Below, piece after piece: positions 1-8,473 of a stretch of 10,447 bases of DNA (its first letter is position 1; the number at the start of each line of letters is the position of its first letter). A program made the translations under genes and the position numbers. The notes under the pieces are model-generated. The model searched no databases, had not been told where the DNA came from, and was given only the letters and a program-made list of their open reading frames with translations. The DNA comes from Euperipatoides rowelli (Eukaryota; Onychophora; Udeonychophora; Euonychophora; Peripatopsidae): assembly GCA_003024985.2 (NCBI GenBank), contig PXIH01S0005431.1; one strand, 5' to 3'.

Positions 1-51
1 GACTTTCTATTTTCTAATTATTTTTTATACATTAAAAGGTATTTAACGTTG

Positions 52-70
52 AAATAAATAAATAAATAAA
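52..70. repeat. (AAAT)n microsatellite
   Basis: Almost five uninterrupted AAAT units. Such runs also form the 3' tails of L2/CR1-like retroposons, but no element body is recognisable next to it, so it is called only as a simple repeat. Confidence 0.8.
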
Positions 71-187
71 ATATAGTACCTACCACTACTGGCTGCTTTA
101 ATTTTAGCTGGAATCTCAGTTTGTGACAAAATTTAATTTAAGTTGTTTTGGATTTCTTCCACTCATTTGCAAATCTATAATTGCCTT

Positions 188-211
188 ACAAATACAAATA
201 CAAATACAAAT
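188..211. repeat. (ACAAAT)4 microsatellite
   Basis: Four perfect tandem copies of the hexamer ACAAAT. Simple repeat with no sign of function. Confidence 0.85.
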
Positions 212-322
212 ATGACGGACAACAACAGACTATAGTCCAGCGAGATTGTCCCTAGTCCAAATCTAATTTTTTTTTTTAGTTGCTCTAATTTTTTCGGGGG
301 AGGGTGGCTGCTTGGATATTTC

Positions 323-353
323 AGTGGATCTCAGTTCTTTTCTGAGATCCACT
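323..353. repeat. Perfect 12-bp hairpin followed by a T-tract
   Basis: AGTGGATCTCAG (323-334) is followed, after a 7-nt loop, by its exact reverse complement (342-353), and then by a long run of T interrupted by single C residues to about 374. The stem is GC-richer than its surroundings. It lies inside a 64-codon minus-strand open frame that is otherwise A-rich and has no recognisable domain. A small decayed foldback element or chance are the likely explanations; no known RNA family was recognised. Confidence 0.75.
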
Positions 354-445
354 CTTTTTTTTTTTTCTTTTCTTAAAAGTGACATTATTTTATTAGACAG
401 TCGACAAGTCAGGCAGTCAAAGCACGCAATGCATACTTGTTGCAA

Positions 446-499
446 TTTTGGAAGCAATCGTCTTCCAAAATATACTGTAGGCTATATACAGTATATTTT
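446..499. repeat. Two abutting perfect hairpins
   Basis: First hairpin: TTTTGGAAG (446-454), 7-nt loop, CTTCCAAAA (462-470). Second hairpin: AAAATATACTGTA (467-479), 7-nt loop, exact reverse complement (487-499). They share the four A at 467-470. The second belongs to the TACTGTA/TACAGTA palindromes seen elsewhere in the window. The function is unknown. Confidence 0.75.
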
Positions 500-949
500 T
501 TCAATATTTTATTAGCAACGAACTTTATATTTATGTTTCCATAATTATGTCCTAGTGAAAAAAATATGTACAATAAACTGTATATACCAATAAGATTTTC
601 TTCTTTTTTTAAAAATATTATTAGGCTAATTTGATATTAGTTTAATGATTAGAAAAAAAAATAGAAAAGGAAGTAAATAATCATTTCTTTTCAGTCAAGA
701 AATGACCTCATAATATTGGTTACGTTAGTATTGTTGGCACATAAAAATACTGTAGCCTACAGTTTTCTACCATAGAATACCTAAGTAGGTGGGGATGGGG
801 TAGTCCTATTATCTAACTATGGAAATTTTAAATAGGTTATTAAGACTGTGCATTATTTCCATCTTAAATATAAGATTACTGTACGTACTGCTCAACCGCT
901 AATATGGCAATCTAGAAATAAGATGTCTAGAAGTTAGAAAAACCTTACC
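500..949. other. AT-rich sequence, no gene seen
   Basis: Contains scattered TAGGCTA/TAGCCTA and TACTGTA motifs (for example near 621 and 748) and poly(A) runs. No open frame of note, RNA gene or transposon end was recognised. Confidence 0.6.
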
Positions 950-1022
950 CCATAAAAAAGCATGAATAGGGTAGGGCCTGGATGGTGATCGCCACACAAC
1001 CACCCTAAGTAATCCGCCCCTG
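950..1022 (-). mobile_element. hAT-type transposon end, fragment
   Basis: Read on the minus strand from 1022, the sequence starts CAGGGGCGGATTACTTAGGG, which resembles the terminal inverted repeats of many invertebrate hAT elements (CAGNGGCGGAT-like starts). The stretch is markedly GC-richer than its flanks, as are the other hAT-like segments here. The element body would lie to the left. No matching left end or 8-bp duplication of the following AGTACAAG was found upstream, so this is an orphan end. Family assignment is from motif memory only. Confidence 0.45.
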
Positions 1023-1165
1023 AGTACAAGCTTTTATTTGAAGATCTTAAAATTTAGTTCAGTGATTACAGTACTTTTTATTTTACTAATTAAAGTTTAT
1101 TCCGACGTTTCTAATAATTTTTCAATTTTCAGAAAACACATTTCTGTTTGTCGATATCTACAGCA

Positions 1166-1188
1166 TTTATTGTCAGGTAAACAATAAA
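1166..1188. repeat. Small inverted repeat
   Basis: TTTATTGT (1166-1173), a 7-nt spacer CAGGTAA, and ACAATAAA (1181-1188) form a perfect 8-bp stem. In sequence this AT-rich such stems are expected by chance. Confidence 0.5.
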
Positions 1189-1866
1189 AATATCAGACAA
1201 AAACTTGTAATACCGTATACTTCATTGTAGGGTGAACTGCTGAGCTGAATGCAAAGTGTAAGACTAATAACATCAAAACACTTATTATTTTAGATTTATG
1301 CTAATTTTGAAGATAGCCTAAGCTTTTTTTTTTTGGATAGGCCTAATTGGAGTATCACTAACCTGCTCTTGTGCAGTTTATGTATTTTTATTGTAGTTAA
1401 CCTGCTCTTTGGAATAATGTCATACATGCCATATTATGATTTCAATTCATTTTCTTAGTTTAAACATTCTATTCCCATTGTACTACTCCAGCTCCTCTGC
1501 TGCGATAATTACACCTTCAAACAAAAAAACGTTTAATCATTTAGTGTGTTCTGCAGTTGGGCTGTTTGTTTTTTCCAGCCTTTTTTTTCACACGTCCTAT
1601 ACCACGGTTGTATAGGCTATTTTAAAATGATTTAACCTGTGATTAGGACTTTCAAGTTTTATTGGATTAATTATTCCTGGATTTAGTTTCTGGTCTCATC
1701 ATCAGTTTGACGCTTCCAATTCTTATGACTGGCTCGGTGTTATCAAACAAAAAAAATCCTGTGATCTCTTTGACTCGGGCCTAGTGGAAGTAAAGTTTTA
1801 TGAACATTTAGTCACATGATCAAGATGGATAGCAGCTTTATTTTATTATTTACAGTCATATACTTT

Positions 1867-1886
1867 CCCTAACCCTGAACCCTAAC
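1867..1886. repeat. Degenerate telomere-like repeat
   Basis: CCCTAACCCTGAACCCTAAC contains two CCCTAA units of the metazoan telomere repeat around one variant unit. It is too short to claim an interstitial telomere and may simply belong to a decayed repeat. Confidence 0.4.
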
Positions 1887-2351
1887 TTCTACTATGTATT
1901 AAACCCACTATGCCCCAACCATATGAAATGAAGGGGTGAAATAATCCTTTTTTTGATCGATTTTGATAATTTTAACAGAATTTACGTCTACCATACTGGT
2001 AATCAACAGTTAACTAATCAGCGAGCACTATGCACTTGAAAAAGTTAATAATTTTGCGCTTCCATTAGGCCCTAATATCTCTTTGCTCCACTAAAATGTT
2101 TTAAACTCTAAATTTTATGTAAATTAATTACTTTCCAAAATTTTAGTCTTGTCCTGTGTAAGACAAGAGACTGATTCCTGACTGATCCGGTCAACAGCTA
2201 TTTTTTTTTGCTCCTGAGCTGAAGTTCTACTTGTAGTTGTATATTGATCCTTTTAGTTTATTACAAAACTAAAGCTGTATATTTTAAAAGCCATGGCTTA
2301 AATCTTGTGATAATAAATCATTGCATTTGTGCATAAGTATTTTAGGCTGTG

Positions 2352-2497
2352 TGGTTTTTCTCTTTGTTGTGTTTGTGTGTATGGTTTTTCTCTTTGTTGT
2401 GTTTGTATGGTTTTTCTCTTTGTTGTGTTTGTGTGTATGGTTTTCCTCTTTGTTGTGTTTGTTTGTTTGGTTTTTGTCTTTGTTGTGCCTGCCTATT
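2352..2497. repeat. 30-bp minisatellite, about five copies
   Basis: Tandem units begin TGGTTTTTCTCTTTGTTGTG at 2352, 2382, 2408, 2438 and 2468. Units 1, 3, 4 and 5 are 30 bp; unit 2 is 26 bp, lacking four bases of the GTGTGTA tail. Unit 5 is the most diverged. The array is strand-asymmetric (T+G on plus). Open frames of 61, 72 and 90 codons over it, rich in Phe/Leu/Cys/Val or in Lys/Gln/Asn, are translations of the repeat; the 26-bp unit shifts frame between copies, which argues against coding constraint. Confidence 0.92.
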
Positions 2498-4870
2498 TGT
2501 AATTAAAATGTATGTAATAACATCATTTGATCTTTCCCAATCCCTGGATTGGTTATTTGATAAATAAAATATTTGCTGAAATTTTTTTGTAAGAATTAAT
2601 CCTAACTTAAGCATTTTAAATTAAAGCCGCCCTTCCTCCTCTCACAATTGATGGTGGTTGTTTTTTTTCTAACAAAACCTTTCCTAATTGTTAGTAAAAA
2701 AAAAAAAAAATATCACTTTTAAACCTTAGCATTTACATTATTACCTGTGGAAAAATGATTTATGATTTATATGTTTTTGATTTACACACCAATTTCCAAC
2801 CCCAGTATGAATGGAAAATTACTGTAACTGCCATCAAAGTTTGTCACATTTAAAAAAAAAAAAAAAAGAGACTTCATTGAGCAACTTAATTATTAAAATA
2901 GAATGTTCCTCATTAAAACTAAAGAAGAAGAAAAAAGCTTTAAATATTGCCTCATCAGGTTTTTCACATTCTTTATTTCTTTATTTGGAATCATCTAAAA
3001 ATATCTATTTTCTTTCTTTTTTAACATTAAAAATATTTATTTGAATCATTTCTTGCTTGGTAAGTTGCTACAAATTTTATTTTTTAAAACAATTCCAATT
3101 TTCTTATTTCTTTATAGTAGCCAATAAAAAATAATTGGAGAACTATTATTGAATTGCTTTGACAATAATTAAAAATAAAATTACCTGTTCAGGCCATAGG
3201 CCTAGATTCAAAAATATATATATTTTAATTTTGTAAATAAATTGAATCATTCAACCAGAGGTAGCCTAAATTCTGAAATTTCATAGAATGCAGGGGTAAG
3301 ATTGAAAATATTTTTTACTTTTCCAAGGAAAATTTTTACAACTAGTAAGATTCCTTATGAGGCAATATAAGATCTGGAGGTGGAGGTATCAAACTCTACA
3401 TTGGTTACTAGAGCTATGGTAGAGCCCAAATTTTTTAGATAAATTTAGGGCACTTCATTACAAAAAAAATGCATTATTTTAGGATCTTTTCTAACCAATT
3501 GTTTTTTAATTTAAAATAGAAAATAAAAACGTGTATAAAATTAGGAAAGGTAGCCTTATTTATTATGTTAAATGGAAGATAACATTTTATTATTTACTGG
3601 TTCATAGAGCTCCAGATTTTATTTTTAGGAACTTTAATCCCATACAATTCAGGTCACATAATTTCTCTCTTGCCTCCATAGCTAGTTTTTTTCTTGGTAC
3701 AAACAACTTAGTCTAGGCTATAGAAAATAAAATGATTTTATTAGAAAATTAAAAAAAAAAAAATGGACAGGGAAAGGAGGCATTTTTGTGTGTTCCACCG
3801 CCTCTATCTTATTTTGTCTACAATCGTTAATGATTGATTCTTCCTTATTTGAAGTGTTTGTTTTACTTATATAAAACCAATCAATGGTCTCATAATAGAT
3901 ATTATATAAATATTGATAAGTTACATAAGATTTTATTTTTAAGCTAATGCATTATATTAGAGAATTTTAATCATCATTCATCTTTTTTTTTTCTTCTTTT
4001 CAAAGCAACATTGTAAATTGCTTTAATGATTACTGCAACTGTTTATTTGAATAAAGATAATTTATGCAAGTAGTTGGAAGATCATTTAGAAAAGGGGGAA
4101 AACATTATTTACTCGTATTTAGATTGCTTTACAATATTCAGGAATAGTGGTATGTAACAGGACACATAATAGACTAGTTATAGGCATCTGTGGTTTATTT
4201 ATTGAGGTGATGTTGAGTTATCCATATTGGGTGAATGAATCTGAAAAGAGCAATCCACTGATATCCTTAGGTAAATTGTGTAAATTTTCATATTAAGAGC
4301 ATGGACATGAATTACATTTGTATAGTATATCTGAAGGTTATGGAAACAAGAGATCCAGTATTAATTTGCTGTAAATTTATTTATTTTATTTACATTTATA
4401 TAAGCAAACAGAAAATACATTTAAACATTTTGATATCCCAAATTTTTCCTTTATAATAAAGTAAATTAGGCCTACTATCTATCTCTGTCAAACTCACACT
4501 TCACCTCACTCCATATCCGTTTATCCACTCAAATCTCAGTCATCTCCCAGCATAATCAGCATGAAATTACTTCTAAGATTCCTTTAAAATGCCATCTAAG
4601 AGTTGTTGAAATGACATTTAAAATCTGTTCCGACTTTTAATTGCCCTATTTTCAATAGAATGTTTATTTGTAAGTGCGGAAAGAGTTTGTCTGAAGTTTT
4701 AGGTTATTTCCACACATGTTAGTAGCTCTGGATATGTGATACAATCCGCTATAGCCATATTTGGAACCTTGGGGCTCCATCTTAACATTACCATTTATAT
4801 TTTTGACTAGTGATATTAATGTCCGGGTGAAATAATTCCCTGTGACAAAAAGTTAAACACTCCTGATTAA
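2498..4870. other. AT-rich sequence, no gene seen
   Basis: Holds poly(A) runs at 2696-2710 and 2852-2867, a perfect CCAATCC/GGATTGG inverted repeat at 2537-2552, AATAAAAT/ATTTTATT at 3726-3742, and a CT-rich stretch around 4478-4560. On the minus strand at 4376-4394 a TGTAAATAAAATAAATAAA string resembles an L2/CR1-type retroposon tail, but no element body could be read above it. Open frames at 2811-3044 and 3531-3716 carry no recognisable domain. Confidence 0.55.
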
Positions 4871-4892
4871 CTGTTTAGTTTTCACTAAACAG
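4871..4892. repeat. Perfect 8-bp hairpin
   Basis: CTGTTTAG (4871-4878), a 6-nt loop, and CTAAACAG (4885-4892). Outside it, CACT and AGTG and then TTAA-containing flanks partly continue the pairing with bulges, so this may be the core of a small decayed foldback element. Chance is not excluded. Confidence 0.55.
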
Positions 4893-5299
4893 CAGTGATT
4901 GTTAAATTCCTATTTGATTCGAAATAATGAGAATTGCCATGGCTTCCATAATATTCAACCAGCTAAGGAGTTTAAATTTTGCGGTTCTCCTCCTTTTATC
5001 TTTGTGATAAAAAAAAATTATATTGGAGAAAAATGCAAGAATCAACATTATTAATACACTTTCACAAAAAAGCAGAAATGGTGCCAATGTGTGAGTGTAA
5101 GAAAATATGTCTGCTTTTGGTCCCTTCAAAATGCACAGATTGTAATATATTTATTGCAGAATTGTAAAATATGCATGCATTAATGATGTAGCCTAGAGTT
5201 AAAAAAAAAAAAAAATTATCGTGTGACATAAACTTGTGATCAAATTTCAGACCTCTTTATCAGAAGTGGAGCCTCCAAAGATTTGAAACAAAAAAATTA
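4893..5299. other. AT-rich sequence, no gene seen
   Basis: Open frames of 75 (minus) and 62 (plus) codons overlap here in opposite directions. Neither has a recognisable domain. The minus frame has a hydrophobic run, but this arises from AT-rich codons. A 14-15 A run lies near 5201-5215. Confidence 0.5.
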
Positions 5300-5403
5300 T
5301 GACTAAATAAACAACTGTAAAAATACTTTTTAAAAAAAAAAGCCTATTATTTTTAAATAATAGGCTTTTTCAAAAAGTATTTTTACAGTTGTTTGTTTAG
5401 TCA
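5300..5403. mobile_element. 104-bp foldback MITE flanked by TA
   Basis: The whole segment is an inverted repeat. The left arm (5300-5352) starts TGACTAAATAAACAACTGTA and the right arm (5355-5403) is its reverse complement except for two substitutions and a 4-nt longer A-run in the left arm. Only two bases separate the arms. The dinucleotide TA lies directly outside both ends (5298-5299 and 5404-5405), as expected for the target duplication of Tc1/mariner-superfamily elements. There is no coding capacity, so mobilisation would need a transposase supplied elsewhere. The near identity of the arms suggests a fairly recent insertion or gene conversion between arms. Superfamily is inferred from TA only, since TA is common in this sequence. 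Confidence 0.8.
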
Positions 5404-5405
5404 TA

Positions 5406-5932
5406 TCTTGGCTACCGGTATTTTTTTCAAATCAAATTTGTTCTCATTATTTTGGCAACACTTTCTTTATTGTTTGCAGTAGAGGAGAGTAAAAAATAAT
5501 GGAGAATAATAAAATGCTCTCATAAACATTAACAAAACAAACAAAAAACTTAATCTAAATATAACTTGAACTTGCATTTGTAGATTGGGGTCTAGGGAAG
5601 AAAGATGGTGGGGAGGTGAAATTAAGAAGTGCATTAATCTATTTGTAATTGATATATGATAGAAATTTACATTTTACAGAATAGGGTATGGAGCGATGAA
5701 AGAGGAAGAAAGTATAGACACAGGAATGAGAAGGAAAATGCTTTAAAGTAGTATTTTAATATAAGCAAATTTGTGATTAGTGTTATTTGTGTGGGGAGGA
5801 AGTTCGACTAAAGTACACATCATTTTTGACAGACTGTACACTATTGGTAAAGTAGTGTAGACCTATAACTGTAAGAACAGAGTGTAGCAAATAAGGATAT
5901 TTAATGTGTATATAGGTTTATATACAATACAT
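5406..5932. other. AT-rich sequence with a purine-rich part
   Basis: The plus strand is purine-rich in two places, about 5584-5630 and 5683-5740 (GGGG, GAAAGAGGAAGAAAG-type runs). No open frame, RNA gene or transposon end was recognised. Confidence 0.5.
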
Positions 5933-6037
5933 TATACTGTATATACAGTATATACCTGTATACTGTATAATTCATTCTGTATATAGCCTACTGAATGCAC
6001 AGTAGACCTATATACTGTACATGCAGTACAGTATATA
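5933..6037. repeat. Cluster of TACTGTA/TACAGTA palindromes
   Basis: TATACTGTATATACAGTATA at 5933-5952 is a perfect 20-bp palindrome. TATATACTGTAC (6009-6020), a 5-nt loop, and its exact reverse complement (6026-6037) form a 12-bp stem. Between them are further CTGTATACTGTATA-like variants. Similar palindromes occur at 467-499 and 8514-8532. The pattern suggests slippage and inverted duplication of an AT-rich simple sequence, able to form cruciforms. Confidence 0.8.
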
Positions 6038-6732
6038 TTGTTAAAATTATTCAAATAGTTTGAATATTTTATTTGGCTCTTCATTCAGTCTTCACAGCCC
6101 TATCCTCATTAGTCTCTTGTTAGTGTGTAAACATTTTTAAAATTGAAAATTTAACATTATTAAAATCAAGTTATCTGTATTGTTTGTTCACAGTTTCTAA
6201 TAATTATGGAATTTTAATGTTTGTGAACCACTGTAAAAATTAATTTAATAAGTTAAAATTCAAGTTAAAACAGAATTCATGTTTTGAATTCAACATCAAT
6301 AAGAAATATTGTGTTTGCATAATTAATAGGTGAAATTATCTAGTATTTATATACTTGAAAGGTGCTAAATAAGCTCACAACAGATACTGTGCTGTATTTC
6401 TAACATTTCGAGCTATAACTAATTTTAGTGGCCTAGGCTACATTTATTATTTTTAATTTTATAATTTGAAATAGGCTACTGCAATTTGGTTGGGCCACTA
6501 TGTAAAATATATCGTAAAAAATCAATTTAAATTAAAATAAAATTTTAAATAAAAAAAATGGGAGAGGGGATTTATCAGTAGATATTGATCACTTGAAAAA
6601 TACCCAAGTTTTTTAAATTATCTGTTGTTTCTAATTTGGTAAATAGTTAAGTCCTTAATATTCTTTAAAAAAATTTAAAAAAAAATTCAGGCTAATAAAG
6701 GAATCAGGTTACTTAGCTCTTGGGCCCCTCAG
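6038..6732. other. AT-rich sequence, no gene seen
   Basis: Contains small inverted repeats such as ATTCAAA-TAG-TTTGAAT near 6048-6064 and AAAACA/TGTTTT at 6267-6285, and TAGGCTA motifs near 6434 and 6471. No coding segment or transposon end was recognised before the GC-rich sequence starting near 6720. Confidence 0.55.
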
Positions 6733-7261
6733 CAGTGCCCTTTTTTGCAATAGGCCCGGTGGGCCTGGGCCTAGGGTCCCATTCTCAGAAGGCCCCCGTC
6801 CCCGCACTCAGTCCGACTGACTTTTCAAACAATAATTTAAAATACAAAAATTTGGATATACCGTAACAAATATATTGTAAAGCTAAACTCCTGAAATCTA
6901 ACGCGATCAGCCGATCGACAGCATTACAAAGTGAAAACGGTAGTAAAAAAAATGTTATCCTTTCATTTCTTCCTTTGATAAGCAGTCACTGCAATTGCTG
7001 ACAGCAGGGCTTATGAGAGGCGGTACAGGGGGTACATAAGTACATTGTACCTAGGTCCAAAAAAGGGACCAGATCCCCCCCCCCCTGTCCTTTCATGTTG
7101 GTTGGCTGTTTGAATTCGTTTTTTTATTAATCTGATGAACAATTACTCTTCATGCCAAATTAATGCAATGTAGCTTACTTGAAAATCAAAATTAAAAAAC
7201 CCCAGTGGGGCCCCATATTGTGTAAGGGCCTAGGGCCCGCTTTAAATAAAAATAGGCCCTG
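6733..7261 (+). mobile_element. Decayed hAT-like element A
   Basis: The left part starts CAGTGCCC, runs through T's into GGCCC/GGGCCTGGGCCTAGGG. The right part, read inwards on the minus strand, starts CAGGGCC, then a T/A-rich stretch and GCGGGCCCTAGGCCC. Both ends share the order CAG-GCC, T-rich, GGGCCTAGG. The flanking octamers CCCCTCAG (6725-6732) and GCCTTCAG (7262-7269) agree at 6 of 8 positions, as for a worn 8-bp hAT target duplication. The interior carries a possible transposase C-terminus (6867-6955) and a C11 run at 7075-7085. GC-rich sequence at 7005-7085 with CAGGGC at its start could be a further nested insertion. Ends are my best estimate. Confidence 0.45.
6867..6955 (+). pseudogene. 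Possible hAT transposase C-terminal remnant
   Basis: Reading the plus strand with frameshifts gives KAKLLKS, then LTRSADR in another frame, then STALQSEN. This order resembles the hAT dimerisation region near the transposase C-terminus, of the form FSKLKLIKxYLRSxMSxxRLxxLxLLSxEN, with a few residues lost. Its place fits: it reads towards the right end of element A, 300 bp upstream of the terminus. There is a stop just upstream (TAA at 6864-6866) and no recognisable transposase further upstream within the element, so most of the gene is missing or unrecognisable. The match is short and needed two frame changes, so chance cannot be excluded. Confidence 0.35.
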
Positions 7262-7382
7262 GCCTTCAGCCATAGAACGCCTTCAACTAGTGGTGGTCTG
7301 TGGATCTAGACATTTTTTTGGGGAAGGGGGGGGGGCAAAGTTGGCTTCTGACGCCCTCAATTTCTGTGTTTTTCCAAGCAAA

Positions 7383-7475
7383 ATATTTTGATAAGCATTT
7401 TTTTTTTTTGATTGTATAAACGTTTTGTAATTTTGAGGGCTTTTTTTTTTTTTTTTAATTGTATGACATTTTGAT
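7383..7475. repeat. Imperfect tandem duplication around T-runs
   Basis: Two units share the order ATTTTG, a T-run, RATTGTAT, then AC and RTTTTG: one with T12 at 7398-7409 and one with T16 at 7441-7456. This looks like slippage or a small tandem duplication inside element B. Confidence 0.5.
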
Positions 7476-7517
7476 AGCCATTAATCATTAGTTCATATTA
7501 ACTACCTACATTTTTGG

Positions 7518-7571
7518 TTAAGCGCCCTTGGCCACTCGTGTTTGCGCTGTATTTCTTAATAAAAAAAACAA
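7518..7571 (+). repeat. Retroposon 3'-tail-like segment (L2/SINE type)
   Basis: The order TTAAGCGCCCTTGGCCACTC, then GCGCT, then GTATTTCTTAATAAAAAAAAC recalls the 3' tail common to many L2-clade LINEs and SINEs of fish and invertebrates (AAAGCGCCTTGAG, then GGCGCTATATAAATAAA). AGCGC (7521-7525) and GCGCT (7544-7548) form the expected short stem. No SINE head with polymerase III boxes was found upstream, so if real it is a 5'-truncated copy nested in element B. The comparison is from memory. Confidence 0.4.
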
Positions 7572-7686
7572 TACATTCTACTGTATAATTTTTTAACTTC
7601 AAGGCCCATTTTGCTGCCTCCTTGATGTTGCGCCTGGGGCATTTGCCCCCTCTTCCCCCTTCCCTTGATCCAGCACTGCCTTCACC

Positions 7687-8206
7687 CAACGAGCAGATTC
7701 AGCACAGTCTTGTGATCACTGAGCTCAGTGCTTATGAGTGATTTTATAATTTATAGGCACTGTAACATAGGTTCTATATGGAAGAAAGGAGTAGCCTAAT
7801 TCTTATCCTTGTTTTTAATTATCCCTGTCCACTGCAAAATTGCAAATTCTAGCTCGTTGGTCCACTGAATCAAAGATATTATCTTTGCACTGAATCTCCT
7901 GTCAAAGTGTAGTCAACTTCTTTAACGCTTGGATTTTTTTAAAAATACTATGTCAAAGTTTATGATGTGAGTACACACTTTACTATTTATTAATTACAGA
8001 AAAATTAATAAAGCCAATCTTATCTAAGTTTATAATATGTTAAAGAGGAAAAAGTTTTTGAACACACAAAACGTTTGTTAACTTTAACTGAATTCAAGTT
8101 TGTATTGAAAGATGAGTATTTTTTTTTTTTAAATTAACATTTCAAAATGGTCGGTAGGGCTGTTTTGTTAAGAGGGTGTGAAGAAATAACTAAAGCTGAA
8201 TTCCAG
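7687..8206. other. AT-rich spacer between element B and LINE
   Basis: Contains a perfect 14-bp palindrome CACTGAGCTCAGTG (7717-7730) and CAAAGATA-T-TATCTTTG (7871-7887). No gene or transposon end was recognised. Confidence 0.55.
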
Positions 8207-8230
8207 TTTTTATTTTACATATCCAGGTGA

Positions 8231-8250
8231 AAGTCAATAGGCTATGACTT
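8231..8250 (-). other. Stem-loop in LINE 3' UTR
   Basis: AAGTCA (8231-8236) and TGACTT (8245-8250) pair across an 8-nt loop, about 10-25 bases before the A-rich tail of the LINE. In several LINE clades a 3' terminal stem-loop is recognised by the reverse transcriptase to start target-primed reverse transcription; this hairpin is in the right place for that role. The role is inferred. Confidence 0.5.
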
Positions 8251-8473
8251 GTGACCCTCCTAAAATACAGAAACGTATAACAACAGAGAAAATCATTACA
8301 AAATTGCAGGTAAAAAAAAACTATATAAATAAAAGTAACATTAGTAAACATAAATCACAACTATATATTAAAATACATATTAATTAAAGAATAAATAAAA
8401 CATTTTTTATAAAAGGCTAGAATTAAAATTCTTTATTATTCTTTAAGAATTTATCAAGGCCAGATTTGAAAAA

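Larger units (their letters stand above)
1..322. other. AT-rich sequence with two microsatellites
   Basis: No gene is visible. The stretch contains an AAAT tetranucleotide run and an ACAAAT hexanucleotide run (annotated separately), a T-run near 269-278 and a short G-run at 296-300. No splice-flanked coding segment, tRNA box or transposon end could be supported. Confidence 0.6.
1023..2351. other. AT-rich sequence, no gene seen
   Basis: Holds a small inverted repeat at 1166-1188, a short telomere-like stretch at 1867-1886, and an imperfect inverted repeat at 2252-2273 (TTTAGTTT / AAACTAAA). No protein similarity could be read in any frame. Confidence 0.6.
7288..7678. mobile_element. Non-autonomous hAT-like element B (391 bp)
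   Basis: The left end reads TAGTGGTGG with GGATC nearby. The right end, read on the minus strand, starts CAGTGCTGGATCAAGGG. Both ends then reach G-rich sequence ending in GGGGGCAAA (left about 7326-7339, right about 7641-7653 reversed). The flanking octamers CCTTCAAC (7280-7287) and CCTTCACC (7679-7686) match at 7 of 8, as expected for a hAT 8-bp target duplication. No transposase similarity is seen. The interior includes T12 and T16 runs in a partly duplicated unit, and a retroposon-like tail at 7518-7571. A 63-codon minus-strand frame over the right end is Gly/Arg-rich because of the G-runs and is not a gene. Confidence 0.6.

Noticed and set aside
323-374. Histone mRNA 3' stem-loop or a bacterial-type terminator
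   Set aside because: The histone element has a 6-bp stem, 4-nt loop and fixed flanks that are absent here; the host is not bacterial and no gene precedes it.
263-457. A 64-codon Lys/Arg-rich minus-strand frame
   Set aside because: Lysine richness comes from poly(T) tracts on the plus strand and the frame runs through a perfect hairpin; no domain or start context supports a gene.
785-1022. A complete hAT MITE using the G-rich stretch near 785-802 as its left end
   Set aside because: That stretch does not match the terminal repeat at 1022 and no 8-bp duplication was found.
2352-2497. CRISPR-like array
   Set aside because: Units are directly tandem with no unique spacers, and the setting is eukaryotic.
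2342-2614. A 90-codon minus-strand open frame, and plus-strand frames over the same place
   Set aside because: The protein is a translation of the 30-bp minisatellite, and the 26-bp unit changes frame between copies; no domain or unique sequence.
4902-5129. A 75-codon minus-strand frame with a hydrophobic stretch resembling a membrane segment
   Set aside because: Phe/Leu/Ile codons are favoured by AT-rich DNA; an overlapping 62-codon frame runs the other way and neither has a recognisable feature.
5221-5280. A possible exon after a TTTCAG acceptor-like site
   Set aside because: No donor site, no reading frame with a recognisable protein, and TTTCAG is common by chance in this composition.
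7179-7391. A 70-codon plus-strand frame
   Set aside because: It crosses the ends of both hAT-like elements and their target duplications, so it is a composite of unrelated repeats.
7498-7689. A 63-codon Gly/Arg-rich minus-strand frame
   Set aside because: Its composition follows from the G-runs at the end of hAT-like element B, and it extends into the target duplication.
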